Positions 1 to 12,430 of a stretch of DNA of 64,000 bases are shown here, piece after piece (position 1 is the first letter of the stretch; every line of letters starts with the position of its first letter). A program made the translations under genes and the position numbers. Below the pieces are notes generated by a model. That model did no database searches. It worked only from the letters and a program-made list of their open reading frames with translations, and was not told the DNA's origin. Origin of the DNA: Klebsormidium nitens (lineage: Eukaryota; Streptophyta; Klebsormidiophyceae; Klebsormidiales; Klebsormidiaceae); NCBI GenBank assembly GCA_000708835.1, contig DF237054.1:62001-126000 (forward strand). The letters run 5' to 3'.

Positions 1-619
1 GATTTGGAGATTGCTTTCTTTTCGGAGTCGATGCCAACTGATACTTGAATTGTTAACACTCGGAGACTATGAAAGCATGAAGATTGAAGGACGCCCTCCT
101 TTCGCTGGACCCTGAAAGCCAACGCCCAAACGCTACAGCCACTCCTGTGACGGGGCTATTGTGACAGAATAATCTTTAACATTGCAGCTGATTGTCGGAA
201 TGACAAAAGACTTTTGAAGTCCCTACTCTTCAGAGCGATGCATCCGTGCGCAAATCTTCTGAAAACCGGTTGTGAAGAGGCCCTGTCAGGAAGCTTCCTG
301 CTGTTCATTGCTTCAGGGCTCGGAGACAATGGATCTTGTGGTTGAAACAAGATCAAATGAGATGCAAATGGATGCCAGCCGAAAATGCTAAGGATGTCAA
401 GCAACATTTGAGGCACCGTATCAAGCGACTCTTCAGAGAAACACGCTGCTTAAATTATCTACGGCAGGCAGTCTTATGCAGTTGCAGCCTCCATAACTGC
501 GTCATCCTTGCTCCTTTGTTCAGCTATCAGGCTCTTGAGCCAATCTACTCATAGAAGACCAATGCGCCAAACAAACACCTCGATCATTATGGAGTTCTCC
601 AGAAGGCCTGTCCTCTCAC
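1..619. other. Left edge, mostly non-coding
   Basis: No convincing complete gene is visible. On the minus strand a short patch at about 474-545 reads WLKSLIAEQRSKDD, which resembles the segment that follows the first chlorophyllase block, but its splice phase does not fit the preceding exon. It may be a decayed downstream exon of the hydrolase gene at 620-1334. The rest shows nothing I recognise. Confidence 0.4.
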
Positions 620-1334
620 CTGAGGGGCAATGACGATGTATCCCTGAGATGCAGTGTAGTTCAGAAGCGTGGAGTACCAGCCCGTGAACAGACTGGTACC
701 GTGCTGCAACAGCAAGTAGCTAGCTGAGTTCTCTGGCCTTTGGTGGTGAAAGTATCCTGAGCCAAAGTATCCTGAGCCTCGCAGAAAACACTTGGGGAAC
801 CACAGCTTAAAGCACATTGCCCATAAAGGACCCTGAATATCAAGTTTGTCAGACTCCTATTTGATGGGAGATGTCACGCAGTCTGGGAGCCCCGCAGTCT
901 ACCAGATTTTGATAGAAGAGCTGTATTCTGCAGTTTGCCTCAGCCTTTCTCCAGAAAAACCTACTGACCCTGAACATGCTAACTGCAATGCTGTTCACTG
1001 GGCCATCTGATGAAGGACTGAGGGGACTAAGGTGCCATCGCGCAATGTCGCTCAAGCTCACCTGGAAAACCACGAGTGGATATGTCCCTTCTTCGATAGG
1101 CGCAGCGACTCTAAGAGTGATGTTCTGCTTCTGAGGATCCAGAACAGGGGTTAATTGTGTCTGCACCTGGATTGCCATCCCAGTGGCAGAAGAACCAATG
1201 TCTGTAGCAAAAGCATTCTGCAATGTAGCCAGTATCCCAAATGCTAGCAGAAAGCACGTTCCAGTGAGAAAAGCTCGACGTGCCATCTCCCTTGGAAATT
1301 CCCTCTTCTTGAGTGTCAGCAATGTTTGAGTCAA
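620..1334 (-). CDS. Chlorophyllase-like alpha/beta hydrolase, partial
   Basis: This is the 5' part of a probable chlorophyllase-like serine esterase. Exon 1 (1334-1062) encodes a hydrophobic N-terminus (AFLTGTCFLLAFGILATL), consistent with a signal or transit sequence, followed by the strand EEGTYPLVVFQ. A clean CAG/GTGAGC donor ends it. Exon 2 (703-620, acceptor TTGCAG, donor CAG/GTGAGA) continues in phase as HGTSLFTGWYSTLL and then GYIVIAPQ. This order (YP-hydrophobic-HG, then G-hydrophobic-APQ) is the oxyanion-loop block of chlorophyllases. The expected nucleophile motif GHSRGG is not seen in the 619 bases left of exon 2, so the gene is either interrupted by the window edge or decayed. The start could be the Met at 1334 or an internal Met. 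The family call rests on short motifs. Confidence 0.55.
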
Positions 1335-2374
1335 TACAAGAAGCGAACAAGATCACCGCCAGCAAATCAGTTTAACGGTAGCACCCGCCAACTCAGTTCA
1401 ACTGACAATCCACCAGCTGCTACTGCCAGGCGTCAGCTCACTTGGATACCGCAACAAAGATCGCACCATCTTCAGTGTAGAAGCAACAAATATTAAATGG
1501 GTGTGTTGAGCTGCTACCATAGCTGCATAATGCAGCTCGCGAGAGATCCTCACATGGACGTTCACTTCCTTACCACAGCAGTGGTGGCACAAGCTAGCTA
1601 GCAGGTGGCAAGGGGTTTCCACAAACCTCGATCGCCCTGACTCTGAGCTGTCGACCGGCCCGGGCAACCCCTTGCTTGACGTTTCTAGACACGTTAGGGG
1701 TCGGCTGGACCTATAGCTGCGCAGAAACAGGCGCAAAGCTTGATGGTGACAATCGTTTTTAGAACCGGCACCAGCGGCATCCCTCTGGTTCTCCTCAAGG
1801 GAACCACCGAACTTCGAAGTCCTAACCCGGGTTTAGACCAGGTTCCAGAAGTTTCCCTGCGCAGGTTGCCAAGCAGCTCGAGGACTTCTGCCAGTGCAGG
1901 CAAGACACCCAGGCAAGAGTCGTAGTCAGGCGAGGGGTAAACTTGCCAAAGCAGGGCGCAGCATCGTGCATCCTTTGGAAGACAAGCGGACGCTGGATCT
2001 GCTGGAGCAGAGAGGGTCACAGGTAGCTTGAAGCTGATTCAACTTTGAAAGGTCTTGGGACTTTGGATCAACTGTCGTGAAGGGAGCAGCTGATTTGTGT
2101 TTGAACCCCGTCTTTGGAGGCACGGTCGCGAGGAAAAGCGGGCTTCCAAGAGCTGCAAATGGCATCTGAGGTATGAAACACGAGGCTCTGGGCTTCCTTA
2201 GAGGTCTTCCTTATCAAAGTTGGTCCTGCGGACATGCTGATGTTGGGCAAATTGCAGAATGTTGGATGATCTAACATGGTCTGACCTTGAAGCTTTGGAG
2301 TGGAAAGCTCTGTATGGCACCAGCTCTCGGTGCTTTCGAGTGGTGCACTATGTAGAAGAAAGTCGAGGAAAGCA
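1335..2374. other. Intergenic, no gene seen
   Basis: About 1 kb between the minus-strand hydrolase start and the TATA box of the PPPDE gene. Open frames here lack family motifs and consistent splice signals. It probably carries the divergent promoters of the two flanking genes. Confidence 0.5.
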
Positions 2375-2380
2375 TATAAA
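2375..2380 (+). promoter_or_regulatory. TATA box of the PPPDE peptidase gene
   Basis: TATAAA lies 72 bases upstream of the chosen start codon at 2452, a normal plant spacing that would put transcription start near 2405. A first ATG at 2421 would then lie in the leader (see findings). Confidence 0.5.
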
Positions 2381-2451
2381 GGGGTCGACTCCACACTTGT
2401 ACAATTTTGCACTTTATTCCATGGGACTGCAGGAAGGTATTTACAGTTTCG

Positions 2452-4554
2452 ATGGTCGTGATGACCACAGAATATAAGCTGATCATTGATTTTGGCCTTG
2501 TCCAGGAAGGAGAGCCGGTGCTCCTCCATGTCTATGACTTGAGTCAGGGCCTGGCTAGGCAGCTGTCTGGAGCACTCCTGGGGCAGATGTTGGAAGGAAT
2601 ATGGTAAGTCAGGTTGATGAATTACTGGCTGGAAGTTCTGCTGTTATATGATCACTTTTGTCCATCCTTTGTCTCTGTGCACCCTTCAACTTTCAATCAG
2701 ATGCACAGAAAAGAGAGCCAGGTATTTTGTTACTCACTCAAATCTACAGTGAAGCTGTACCCAAAACTATTTTGAGGAGCTGCATTGAAGTTGTAAGATT
2801 TACATTATCAATCTGTTTCCTGTTGCAAAGTTTCTGGTTATCATCAACCATCCGCACAAGCGTCGCACCTGTTTTTCCTGTCGTTTTGACAAAATCTCTC
2901 ATGACAGAGTTCTTTTGTGGACTGTCTCATGGTTGAGACACCTCCTGTGTACATGCAATGATTAACACCTTGCTCAGGATCGCTCAGATATCTGATCTGC
3001 AGTGCACCACCCGTCCATCGTTGATGAGCTGCTCCAAAAACTCTTAATTCAGGGATAAGTTGATTTTACAATAGGGCGACTCTCACAAAGAGCATACTCG
3101 TTGCAGGCACACTGGTGTGGTGGTATATGGGCGAGAGTACTTCTTTGGCGGAGGCATTCAAACAGGCCGCCCAGGGAGGACCCAGTACGGCAATCCAGTC
3201 AAAACAGTCCCCCTTGGAAGAACTGAAGTACCCCTCGAGCTGGTGGAAGACTTCCTGAACGAAATCAAGGACCGGTACAGCGTCTATGTGAGCATCCTTG
3301 CTTTTCTCTCCGTTTTTGTGTCAGAAAACTGTATGAACCAGCTCTGGTTGTAAGTTTGGCCAGCTTGCACGATCCCTGCCCTGTCTCGTTTGCTTTCCAA
3401 GGCTTCGTAAGCTGTTCTGCAATCGTATGTTGTTTTTGCTTGAACCTGACCTTCTGAGGCAAGAGTGCTTGCCCTAGCAGCCAGCCGCTTGACTGACTGT
3501 ACTGTTGGTTATTCACAGCTTCGTTTCGTACGCCTCGCTTCTTTGCGTCTTTTGTTACTTCTGATCTCTGGCCTATAACCGCCGAAAGCGTCCATATTCT
3601 TTCCTGGCCTCTGCTGACGCGGCGGTGTGCCCGCAGACGTATAACTTGATGCGCCACAACTGCAACCACTTCTCCAACGAGCTCAGCACCTTCCTGACCG
3701 GCACCGGCATCCCCTCCGACATCCTGGAGCTGCCGCAGCGTGTTCTCAGCTCCCCATTCGGGGCGATGCTCGCGCCCCTCATTGAGCAAATGGAGACCGG
3801 CATGCGCGGCAACCAAGTCCCGTCGCAAGCCCTCTTCAATGCACCCCCTCTCGACTTTGCGGCGGTCAGGCCCCCCCAGCCCAGCCCACAGGCTAACCCC
3901 TACGCTAACCCGCAGCCTAACCCTCTGCAGAACTCGTCAAACCCACTCCTAAACCCTGCTCAAACCCCAGTAAGGCCCGGGCTAAGTAGCGTCGGTGCAC
4001 CTTCGGCGGCTCGGACACCGAGTCTTTCCCGGCCACCTGCGAACCTTTCGCCCGTTGGCACCCCGGTTACGCCGCACCTGGCGAATCTGAGCCAAAATTT
4101 GCAAACCCCCGTCGCGCCAGCCAAGGCCGTCCCCTCGCCGGCGACCGCACAGGAGCTCCGGGCATCGAGGGATGTGCCAGCCTCGACAAATGGGGCGCCG
4201 GCGGGCGCGTCGCTGACAGGGCCTCGGGCGGCAGCAGCGGCAGCAGCCGAGGCGCGAGCAAAACTAGCGGCGGCGGGAAATTCGAACGGAAGAGCAGTTG
4301 CTGGTCCGGTTGCAAACGGGGGTGTGGGCGGAAGCACAGGGAGTGGAAAGAGTCTGAACGTGAGCAGGGAAGTCGTGCAAAAAGAGGTCAAAGCGGAGTT
4401 TGCGGAAGTGATGAAAGAGGGGAAGCTGACGCCGAATCAGGCGGCGGCGATTGCGCTTGCGCGGGTCATGGAACGGCATTCGCTTGAGTCACCTACGAAG
4501 AAGGGTGCACGGCTTGCAACGGAGGCGGCGGGGCCGGACAACGGGATGCATTAA
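2452..4554 (+). CDS. PPPDE/DeSI-type deubiquitinase-like cysteine peptidase
   Basis: Three exons, 2452-2603, 3107-3287 and 3637-4554, join in phase to about 416 residues. The N-terminal ~150 residues are a PPPDE (DeSI) domain: [16 protein letters not shown] carries the catalytic His, then [21 protein letters not shown], and [10 protein letters not shown] carries the catalytic Cys, followed by [15 protein letters not shown]. Known family members remove ubiquitin or SUMO and act in cytosol or nucleus. The C-terminal ~250 residues are low-complexity Pro/Ala/Asn/Ser sequence ending in a helical charged stretch ([18 protein letters not shown]), which is much longer than the ~170-residue animal DeSI-1. 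The start was set at ATG 2452 (a second in-frame ATG is at 2461) because the TATA box is at 2375. The acceptors are GTTGCAG and CCCGCAG. Confidence 0.92.
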
Positions 4555-5444
4555 AAGTTCTTCATGCGGGAAAGAAACATTCTTCAGAACAGAGCAAGCT
4601 GCGGGCTAGGCGCCTGCCCATGCTGCCGCTGGTCATTCCGTGCAAGCGCGGTCCCATTGTAAGCGAGCGCGGTCCCATTGTAAGCGATGCAGGAGCTGAT
4701 TGATATTAGTCCATGGCACATTGCCTGCAGTATTTACAAGGTGACATCAGAAGGAAAACATGCGCTCTGACCTAGCTCATACATACTTGTCTATCGAGCA
4801 CGCTGCGATTCAGGTCTTTACTTTGGTTTGTCAAGACGGTTCCTGTATTATGCCTGATGGCTGTTACGGTTGCATCACTGCATGGCCCGCTGGATCCAGC
4901 CTCTTCGCCATGTTGGTTTTGCTCAGCTCAAGTTGGTCGCACAATCGCCAGTTTGCTTGGCGCCTACATATGAAGGGTTATGTGCACAGGTTGAACCTCA
5001 TGTGGATCATCATGACGGTGCCGCCCAGAAGTGCAGTGAATCTCCTGCCTGCTTAGGCCACGGTGTAGAACATGCACGTCTACCAGTGGTACAACACTCT
5101 CTACTCTACATAGTGACACATGCAGATAATTTTCAAGCAATCACTAATGTCACCAGGCTAATGATCGGCCAGATCGACTCACATAAATCGAAGTGCTTAA
5201 TAATGTACAGACACTCATTGACATGACATGTGTATCGTCATACTGCAATCCTTCAATCATGCCGTGCACATACTTGAATGTTGTTAACAATTGGGGTCAC
5301 CGTCCCACAGAGCTCCTTGAAACTTCAATTGACATGGCAGCATGCAGCGAGAACAGAGAATTGCGGTGGTATCTTGATCCATCTCATTTCGCTTCTGAAG
5401 AATCAAGTTCGGACTCGTCAGCTCGATGTACTCCCACTTCGCTG
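4555..5444. other. Intergenic between convergent genes
   Basis: No gene recognised between the 3' ends of the PPPDE gene and CSN5. A 21-base unit (AGCGCGGTCCCATTGTAAGCG) is duplicated directly at about 4645-4687. Confidence 0.5.
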
Positions 5445-8073
5445 CTATTCTGTCATTGGTGCAGGGCCGTTCGCACTGCTTGCGCTGTTCGCAACTGCCT
5501 TCTTGTTGAAAAGTACATCCTTGATCACCTGCGAAAAGACACGTGACGAGGCGTTCTTAAAATACAAGAACCAGGCACCTGTCTTGATCATAACAAGCAT
5601 GACATCCTCGAAGGCGCACTTCGATCGGATACGAGTGCACGTTGAGATCAGCTGAGCAGCTCTATGCCTAACAATCCAAGGTCGTAAAAGTCAGGATTCT
5701 GAGTCGCGGACAAAGGCTCTTAAGGCAACGACTGGTAATTGGCCGAGAAGAAAGAAGCTAGCCTTCTACAGAAACTTGAATGGCGAAAGAAAAGTGAATC
5801 TTCACCTGAGACATGAGGCCGTGCACTTGCTCCACCGTGATCTTCGAGCTGTCCTTTGCCACTTTTGACAATTGAGACTCCTCCTAAGAGAAACACAAGC
5901 AGTGGCAAACCTCAGATTAGACTCGGATCTGACATCCTCGTACTACGTGCATGCTCTTGATACTCTGTCTTCATCTGGACAGGACAGCAGACCGTCTCCA
6001 TCAGAATGGCGGCAGCAGCAAACTCAAGCAGATCTTGATTGCAACATGCTGCATGAACAGCTCAATAAGGCCCCAAAGCCTTGAAGATTATAACGACAGG
6101 TCAGCAACGTCGGCGCACCAACACAAGCGGGTGCGTGACAGGACACCAGTAGTCTTACCTCCTTCTTCTTCGCCGTCATCATGAGGAAGCCGCCTCCTAA
6201 TCGGTTTGAATGTGCTAGCTGAGTCTCTGCATGCTCCAATTTCTCAGCTGCAACAACAACGTAAACAAGGGAATTGGTTTACTGCAGGAAACGATTGCGA
6301 TTAACAAAAATTTCTGTCAAATGCACGAAGATATGGATTTAGAAGGTGGCCACTTGTACTTAGCCTAACAAACAGAACGCTGGCCACAAGTGGTTGGAGC
6401 AACGGAAAAGGACGTCTGTTTGGTACACCGCCAACAGCGATACAAGTGAGTTACAGGATGTGCCATGGATTTGTGCTTCTCCTCAGAAGTCCATCTTATA
6501 AGGAGGTCAGGAACCAACCTAGGTCGGAAATCTGTCCGGCGACGTAGTCCCGATTTCCCAGAAGAGGAGAGGAGGACAGCGTGTTGACCCAGTACTTGTT
6601 CCAAAGCAGGTCGAGGAGGTGGGAGTCGAGAGAGGACTTGAAGTAGGTGATGTCAAGAGGGTAATACTGCACCAAGAACGACATGAGGAGCAGTGAAGAT
6701 GATGAAACATACGTAAAAAGAGATGCAAAAAGATGACATGGGCAAGCAGAAACGCGATATTCATCTGAAGAAACGAACTAGAGACAGTCGGAGCTAGGAC
6801 CAAAGCGGACAAGACTACAAGATATGGAGCAACAACATCACAAGATTGCCCGAGTTCAGAAAGTTAACCCAAAATGCACACGAAACTCTGAAAAGCCCAG
6901 ATGAAGACCTATGATCGACTTCTATTGGTTGTTCACCAATGAGGCCACTTGTAAGCACAAGCTCAACTCAGATAAAATCAGAGGAGTTCACTGTCGTCCC
7001 AGTTAATCTTACCTGCTTGCAATGCACGCCAAAATCTTCGATCTTGTTCAAAGGGATTGTCTGGTACTCTGAAGCAGGTTCATCTGGGGGCTTGTAACCC
7101 TGGGGATATGTTCGGAATGCTCCAATCTCTACTTTCCCCGCTGACACTGTCCGTGTTGGGTCAATGACCACGGCCAGAAACGGTTCCTGATACTGCTGAT
7201 TGAGCATCTGCGTGGAGACATCAATCCCGGACAGCCAGCAGCCATAACCTGGATGGGAGTGGTACCAGCCGACGACATTCTCCAATCTTCCGACCTGCAG
7301 GTTGTTCAACACCAGATGTCCGGCAAAGTCGACTTGATTGGACACAAGTCTAGTTTTCTGTCTTTCTCCTTTCATTTCGTTGGTGTCTCATTTGACTCCC
7401 ATTTGCACCACCAGTTGCTGTCCGTGTGGCGCCAGATCGTTAAAGTTGGAAAGAGCGAAAGGCTTGGACTCATTGTCTGCTTCCTAGAATTTTACAGACT
7501 TTTGGAACAGTTCTGCATGATGGATTTCATTCAAAGATGGCTTTAATATCTTCATTCTTTTTCTGTGACACCGCATCAACTGATGCTTGGTACATGGTGG
7601 TGCATGCCAAAGATAGAGTTATGGAGGATTTTAGATTGATTTCAGAAGACGAACAATAAAGTTGACAAGTGATGATCCTTGAAACTTACCTGCTTGTTTG
7701 CTTGGGCATACTCCACCATGTACTCGTAAGCGTCAGCCTGTGCATTGACTCTCGTCTCCGTTCCTTCAACCGGAAGCGCAAAGGCATCCATCACAATCAT
7801 TGTGTCTCCGTCTGTTTTGCCCTGCATGATCCCCATGATCTCAATTGTCCCACCCGATCGCGCGTGCACAGCCATTTTGAGAAGGGCGAGCGCCGAGATG
7901 CGCACTTTTTTGAAGAAGTGGGGGTCTTTTGTCCAGGGTTTTTGGGCCTGTGTCTGGCTGGCTTGCGCTTCATCATATCTAAAGATCTTATCCGCCTCCA
8001 CCTCCTCAACATTATTCTCCAGCTCCCATGTCTGGCGCGCTACTGACGCAGACGTTGACGGCCCCGGATCCAT
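5445..8073 (-). CDS. CSN5: COP9 signalosome subunit 5 (JAMM deneddylase)
   Basis: Six exons: 8073-7690, 7294-7013, 6666-6519, 6247-6159, 5883-5806 and 5528-5445. They join in phase to 354 residues, matching the ~357 of plant CSN5. CSN5 is the catalytic metalloprotease of the COP9 signalosome that removes NEDD8 (RUB1) from cullins in the nucleus. Diagnostic blocks: [10 protein letters not shown] near the N-terminus, [31 protein letters not shown], then the zinc-binding JAMM motif [14 protein letters not shown] in exon 2, [45 protein letters not shown], and the C-terminal [18 protein letters not shown]. The start is ATG 8073 ([12 protein letters not shown]), since the frame continues upstream only from non-ATG codons. 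All key residues look intact. It is divergent from the galactosyltransferase gene 1.1 kb away. Confidence 0.97.
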
Positions 8074-9188
8074 GCTCACCGGCTTACCAAAATCAAATGG
8101 GCCTGCTGAATTGTCCTGCAAGCTGCTCGAAGCTTGTCCTTCCGCTCTGATTTTGAAGGTGACTTGAAGGCTCAGGAGTCAGCCTGCCATAATTAAGTGC
8201 TGATGAGTTTTTTGCCAGGTTCGCTTGTAACTTTGAATCCTGGCCATCCTAGTTACACCTTTGCCGCGCGCTTTTGCGCGTGCAACAAGATGGCCACTGC
8301 GAAGGTAGTGAGCGCTCAGCTGCAACCTTTCTCTGCCGTTCGACCTACTACTGCTTATCGGACGGTGCAAGTGTGATAGGTAGGACATAGGCAACGCAAG
8401 CCGTCCGTAGCATTCCATTGGCATCCATCCGGCTACGGTATACAGAGATCGTCGAACTTCGAAGCTTTCGCCGGGGTTAGCGTCCCTCTTGCACTTGCGG
8501 AAAGTTCGCACGGGCCGTTTGTGCTTAGAGGGCCGGGTTAACAGCTTGTACTGTGACTGGCCGTTACATCGTGTTCAGGTAGTCGAATGTTGCACGTCGA
8601 AAGCGAGACAGGCCTTTGGCACCTGAACTGGTTTCTATTTGAGAACCCTCCTCCAGTATGGCGCTTTCTAGACCAGAGACACGAGCTTCACAAAAACCAT
8701 GGGGTTAGGCCGTATAAAACTCCGGTTAGGGTTTGTTTGAAGACCCAGTGAGCAGCACTACAAGCTACAGCCTGCGAGAAGGACGTCCTCTCCCGCATTC
8801 CCGCATTCCTGACATCAACAAGGCACCCTTCCTTCAACGATCCATTTATTGTTGCCATGGCAGAACACAAGTCTCCTCACATGCTCTTCCAAAATCATGC
8901 ACAAAGTTACCTGCAGTACTGACACGCAATCTGTGAGCAGTTCATTTCTCCCCCCTTGCCTAATATCAGACATTGAGAACAGTCTGGTCAGACGCCCGCA
9001 GCTGACGTGAACGGCACTGAGGTACGCCTCCGCAAGAAGCCTTGAGCTTTTCTTCCGAGGGTGCAGCGACAACTCCTCCCCTCCTTCTAGCAACAGGCGC
9101 TGCAGCGCTAAGAAAGCCACCAAGATTTCTTGTAAGCTAAACTTCAACCAACAAAAGCTGCCAGTACAAATAGAAAGTGAAGATAGCC
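8074..9188. promoter_or_regulatory. Divergent intergenic region of CSN5 and GT31-like gene
   Basis: A 1.1-kb spacer between two divergent start codons and so the likely promoter region for both. A TATAAAA-like element lies at about 8714 on the plus strand, roughly 475 bases before the galactosyltransferase ATG, so if real it would imply a long leader. No coding sequence recognised. Confidence 0.4.
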
Positions 9189-12100
9189 ATGTTGGGACCA
9201 AAGCAGCTGGTTGAGTTCTTCAGCCGTCTCCTCCGCTGGAACCGCCCCCCCCAAAAGAAACAAATCTACAAGATCGCGTCTGATGACGACGACCTTGAAG
9301 CGCTCTGCACCTCCAGTCCTGAACTCAAACTTGACTGGCGAAAGAGTTCAAGAGCCAAGAACCGCGCCCTCCAAGCAGCGGAAACAGCAGGCAAGAAAGC
9401 AAATAGCTTATGCTGCCGGGGCTTCGGCACCTCCCTGCTTATATTTGCACTGTTGGTCTCGCTCCTCCTGTCCCTGACCTACATCGGGAAGCTACACAGC
9501 AGCCCAGGGTGCGCATCCGGCGCGGGCCAGGCTGCCTTCCAACTCGCCACCGCTTTCAAGACCACTCTAAGCACTACGCAGACACAGCTCCAGAAAGTGG
9601 CGACCTCCATCCTCGGACGGCCAGATGACCGGACGCTTCTAGTTGGAATTGTGACGCATTCGGACGCGATGGAGAAAAGGGCGATGCTGCGGGAGGTGTA
9701 TTCGCCGGTGGTGCCGCGAGGGGTGGACGTGGTGTTCGTGTTCCCAAGGCAGGAGGACGAGAAGATGGGGCTGCTGCTGGAGTTGGAGGCGCAGAAGTTT
9801 GGGGACATCGTGGTGTTGAATGACACAATGAGCGACGAGGATGGCCTTGCGTTTGCGGTGAGGGTTTCTGATAATCCAAGGGAAAGAGTAATCCATGCAG
9901 TCGACCTTCAGCCATAGAAGTATGTAGAGGCCTTGAGTACTTTTGACAATCCATATCAAGAAAGATCGTTTGAGCAGGGGCTGAAGGACTTGGCCAGGAG
10001 GGAGTGGCTGGGTTTTCAAGAGATATGTCAAGTTTGGTGCAAATTTGAGGAAAGAATCGAGTGAAGGCGAAGGCAGAAAGGTGGCAGGCGAAGGCAGAAA
10101 GGTGGCAGCTTTGACATGTGATAGACAGAAAGGTGACAGCTTTGATTGTGAAAGGGATGCTGCTAGCTGCAGGTGGTCTTCAATGGATCCATCCTGACCG
10201 CAAGGCACAAGGAAGTTTGTGGAGCAGTTATAACAGGGTTCAATGACAGGGTTCTGATTGATGTGGACAAAACGACGGTGGTGGTGTGGTGCATTGAATG
10301 ACTGTGCCCAGGCTTGCTTTAGGATTTGGCAAATCCCACTTGTGAATAGAGAAACTAGCTTTTCTCTGGAATGTCTGCCCTGCTTCAGCAGAGCTTGCAT
10401 TTGAAAGCCGTTTTCCTTTGCAACCATGTGGGAATTCCCAAATGCTGTCATAATGGAGAATTGTTATTTCCCACCTTTCACCTTGATTCCAAACATCCAC
10501 TCAATTAAAGCCAGGTCGGAAAAGACACATTGACACTATCTTGGCCTCACAACTTCTGCCAAAGTAGTAGGTTCCTCATGGTTGCGTTCCTCATACAGTG
10601 GTTCAAGGCGGCTGCTTTACGGGTTCCCAAGCTGATGGCGTCTCGAGCAAGGAGCCGAGTGCCGGTGGCATACAGCTTTGTCATGAAAGCCGAGGACGAC
10701 ACTTTCCTGCACCTGCCGAACCTCCTCACGGTAAGCCTTTCCGCTTCATTCTTATCCCCCCTGCCTTTTTCTTCTTTAGCTGCCCCAAGGCGATGGCAGG
10801 TTTCTGGTTGAGGACCCGTACTCTGATTGTGTGCTGTACCTAGGGTAAAGAACAGGCAAATGCGAAAAATTCCCTATACGAAACGAGGTCTTAAGTTCTG
10901 CCTTGCAAACAGCTTCCTTCTTCCTTGAGGATCATGCCCAAAAACAGTGGCCAATTTAAGCCCGCTCTGTTCGTCACCTGTTGGAAAGCAGCTCACCGCA
11001 CATACGCGGGTCTGCAGCCGCCTTGAACGAGACTCCGCGAAATTCACAGGGTTGTGTCGGGATTGCAACTGCAAAACTCAAGATTTGGAAGACAGATCTT
11101 GTTGAGAAAGCCTTACAATTCTCAGAGTTGCGGCTTGAACAAGGATTAATCCCAAAAGCTCATCTGCAAACTCAACTGACAAATTGCTCCCTCGGCTGGA
11201 GCTCTTCGATGCGTTATTGTCCTTCGAGTCTCACCCCTATTTCAGCGCCTCGCAGTATTTTCATTCGCTCCCCCGCAAGCCCTTCACCTACTGGGGCCGC
11301 TTCCTGGACGACGGGTCTGGCGCCGCGCGCTCGGCCTTTGTGGTTTCCTGGGACCTCGCTCAATGGATTGGCTACTCAGTGCCTGGGGTGCTGACCGCTG
11401 ACATGGGCAGCCCACGCATGAAGCACGTGCTCGAACTGCACGGGGGGGTCAACTGGTCGAGCGCCAAGCGCGAGGAGTGGTACGACACCCCGCTGTCTGG
11501 GACGGGTAAGCGTACCCGCCCCTAGTGTTTGTGGGCGCTTATCATCGAGCGCGGGATTGACCAGCTGCTTGGCTTGCGGCTCATGACCTGGAGTGTGTGG
11601 GTTCGTGTCCTTACCCCGGACAATCGGATGCAAGCGCGTCAGAGCAAACAATCTGTTGTTGAGAGTCGAAAAGTTCTGGCCATGTGAGGCTGTGGAGGCT
11701 GGGGCGATGATGCATGTCTAGGTGCTATAGGTCCAACCGTCTAAGGTGTCCTTCAGCCTCGCATGAGACGGCTTGTCAGGGATGGAACGTTAAGAGAGGC
11801 GCAGAACAGTGTATCGAGCTTGGGAGTAATCTCTCACGTAAGAAGGATTGGAAAAGCTTTCATCTTTGTCGGACGTGGCAGCAAATCCTTTGGCTCAGGT
11901 TTTGACAAGCCAGTGGAAACTTGACATGAAGGTCCAGTCAGAAGTTCACCTTCAGTATGCTGAATCGCGAACTCGGGCAGCAGCTTCAGGAAACTCCAAA
12001 CTTTTGATTTGGCCGGAAAGCACGAAGCGCTTGATTCGTAACCTTCTCTTGGGCGCCTTCGCTGTGAGCCCTTGTTGCCGCTGAAAACAGTGCTTGCATC

Positions 12101-12430
12101 GTCCAATCAACCAGCCTTCTGGCGGTCTGAAAGCTTGTTAGATCCTTTGTGCTCTGTGAGGACTCAAGTCAGAGACCGTGTCTGCTCCGGAACGAGCGTC
12201 CTTGGCACGAACCTGATATCCGTTTTACCACCAAACTTCCCGACGATGAGAGGAGATTTTAGTACAAAGCGGGATCCCAATTTCTTGCCACAGGTGGTTG
12301 GGCCCATGATTACACCAACCAGACGTTGGTTGTCCACGGTACGAACGAAACGTGGAAGCTGCTCGACGCGGCGCAGCACTTTTACGGGCCGCTCTATGAA
12401 GAGCAGCGCCTGAAGGGTCTGTCGAATTGA
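9189..12430 (+). CDS. GT31-like beta-1,3-galactosyltransferase
   Basis: Four exons, 9189-9857, 10599-10730, about 11202-11505 and 12294-12430, give about 413 residues. It has the type II Golgi layout: a short cytosolic part, one membrane anchor (TSLLIFALLVSLLLSLTYIG, about residues 78-97), a stem, then a catalytic domain. The domain starts with RTLLVGIVTHSDAMEKRAML, followed by VDVVFVFPRQ and FGDIVVLNDT, as in GT31 enzymes. Exon 2 has WFKAAAL and FVMKAEDDTFLHLPNL, whose EDD fits the metal-binding DxD. Exon 3 has YWGRFLDDG and exon 4 ends VVHGTNETWKLLDAAQHFYG. The likely role is transfer of galactose onto glycoproteins or arabinogalactan. The exon 3 acceptor is uncertain: CTGGAG/CTC at 11202 keeps phase, but coding may start slightly earlier. 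The exact acceptor specificity cannot be read. Confidence 0.78.
10067..10144 (+). repeat. Short tandem repeat in GT31-like intron 1
   Basis: A ~21-base unit built around GCGAAGGCAGAAAGGTGGCA occurs about three times, the last copy diverged (GACAGAAAGGTGACAGCTTT). It lies in intron 1 and no function is apparent. Confidence 0.7.

Noticed and set aside
3265..3828. 187-codon minus-strand frame opposite the PPPDE gene
   Set aside because: It is antisense to the intron and the catalytic-Cys exon and shows no family motif.
11549..11630. tRNA-like sequence with a CTCATGA loop and GGTTCGTGTCC box
   Set aside because: The acceptor, anticodon and T stems do not pair well. At best it is a decayed tRNA-derived SINE in an intron.
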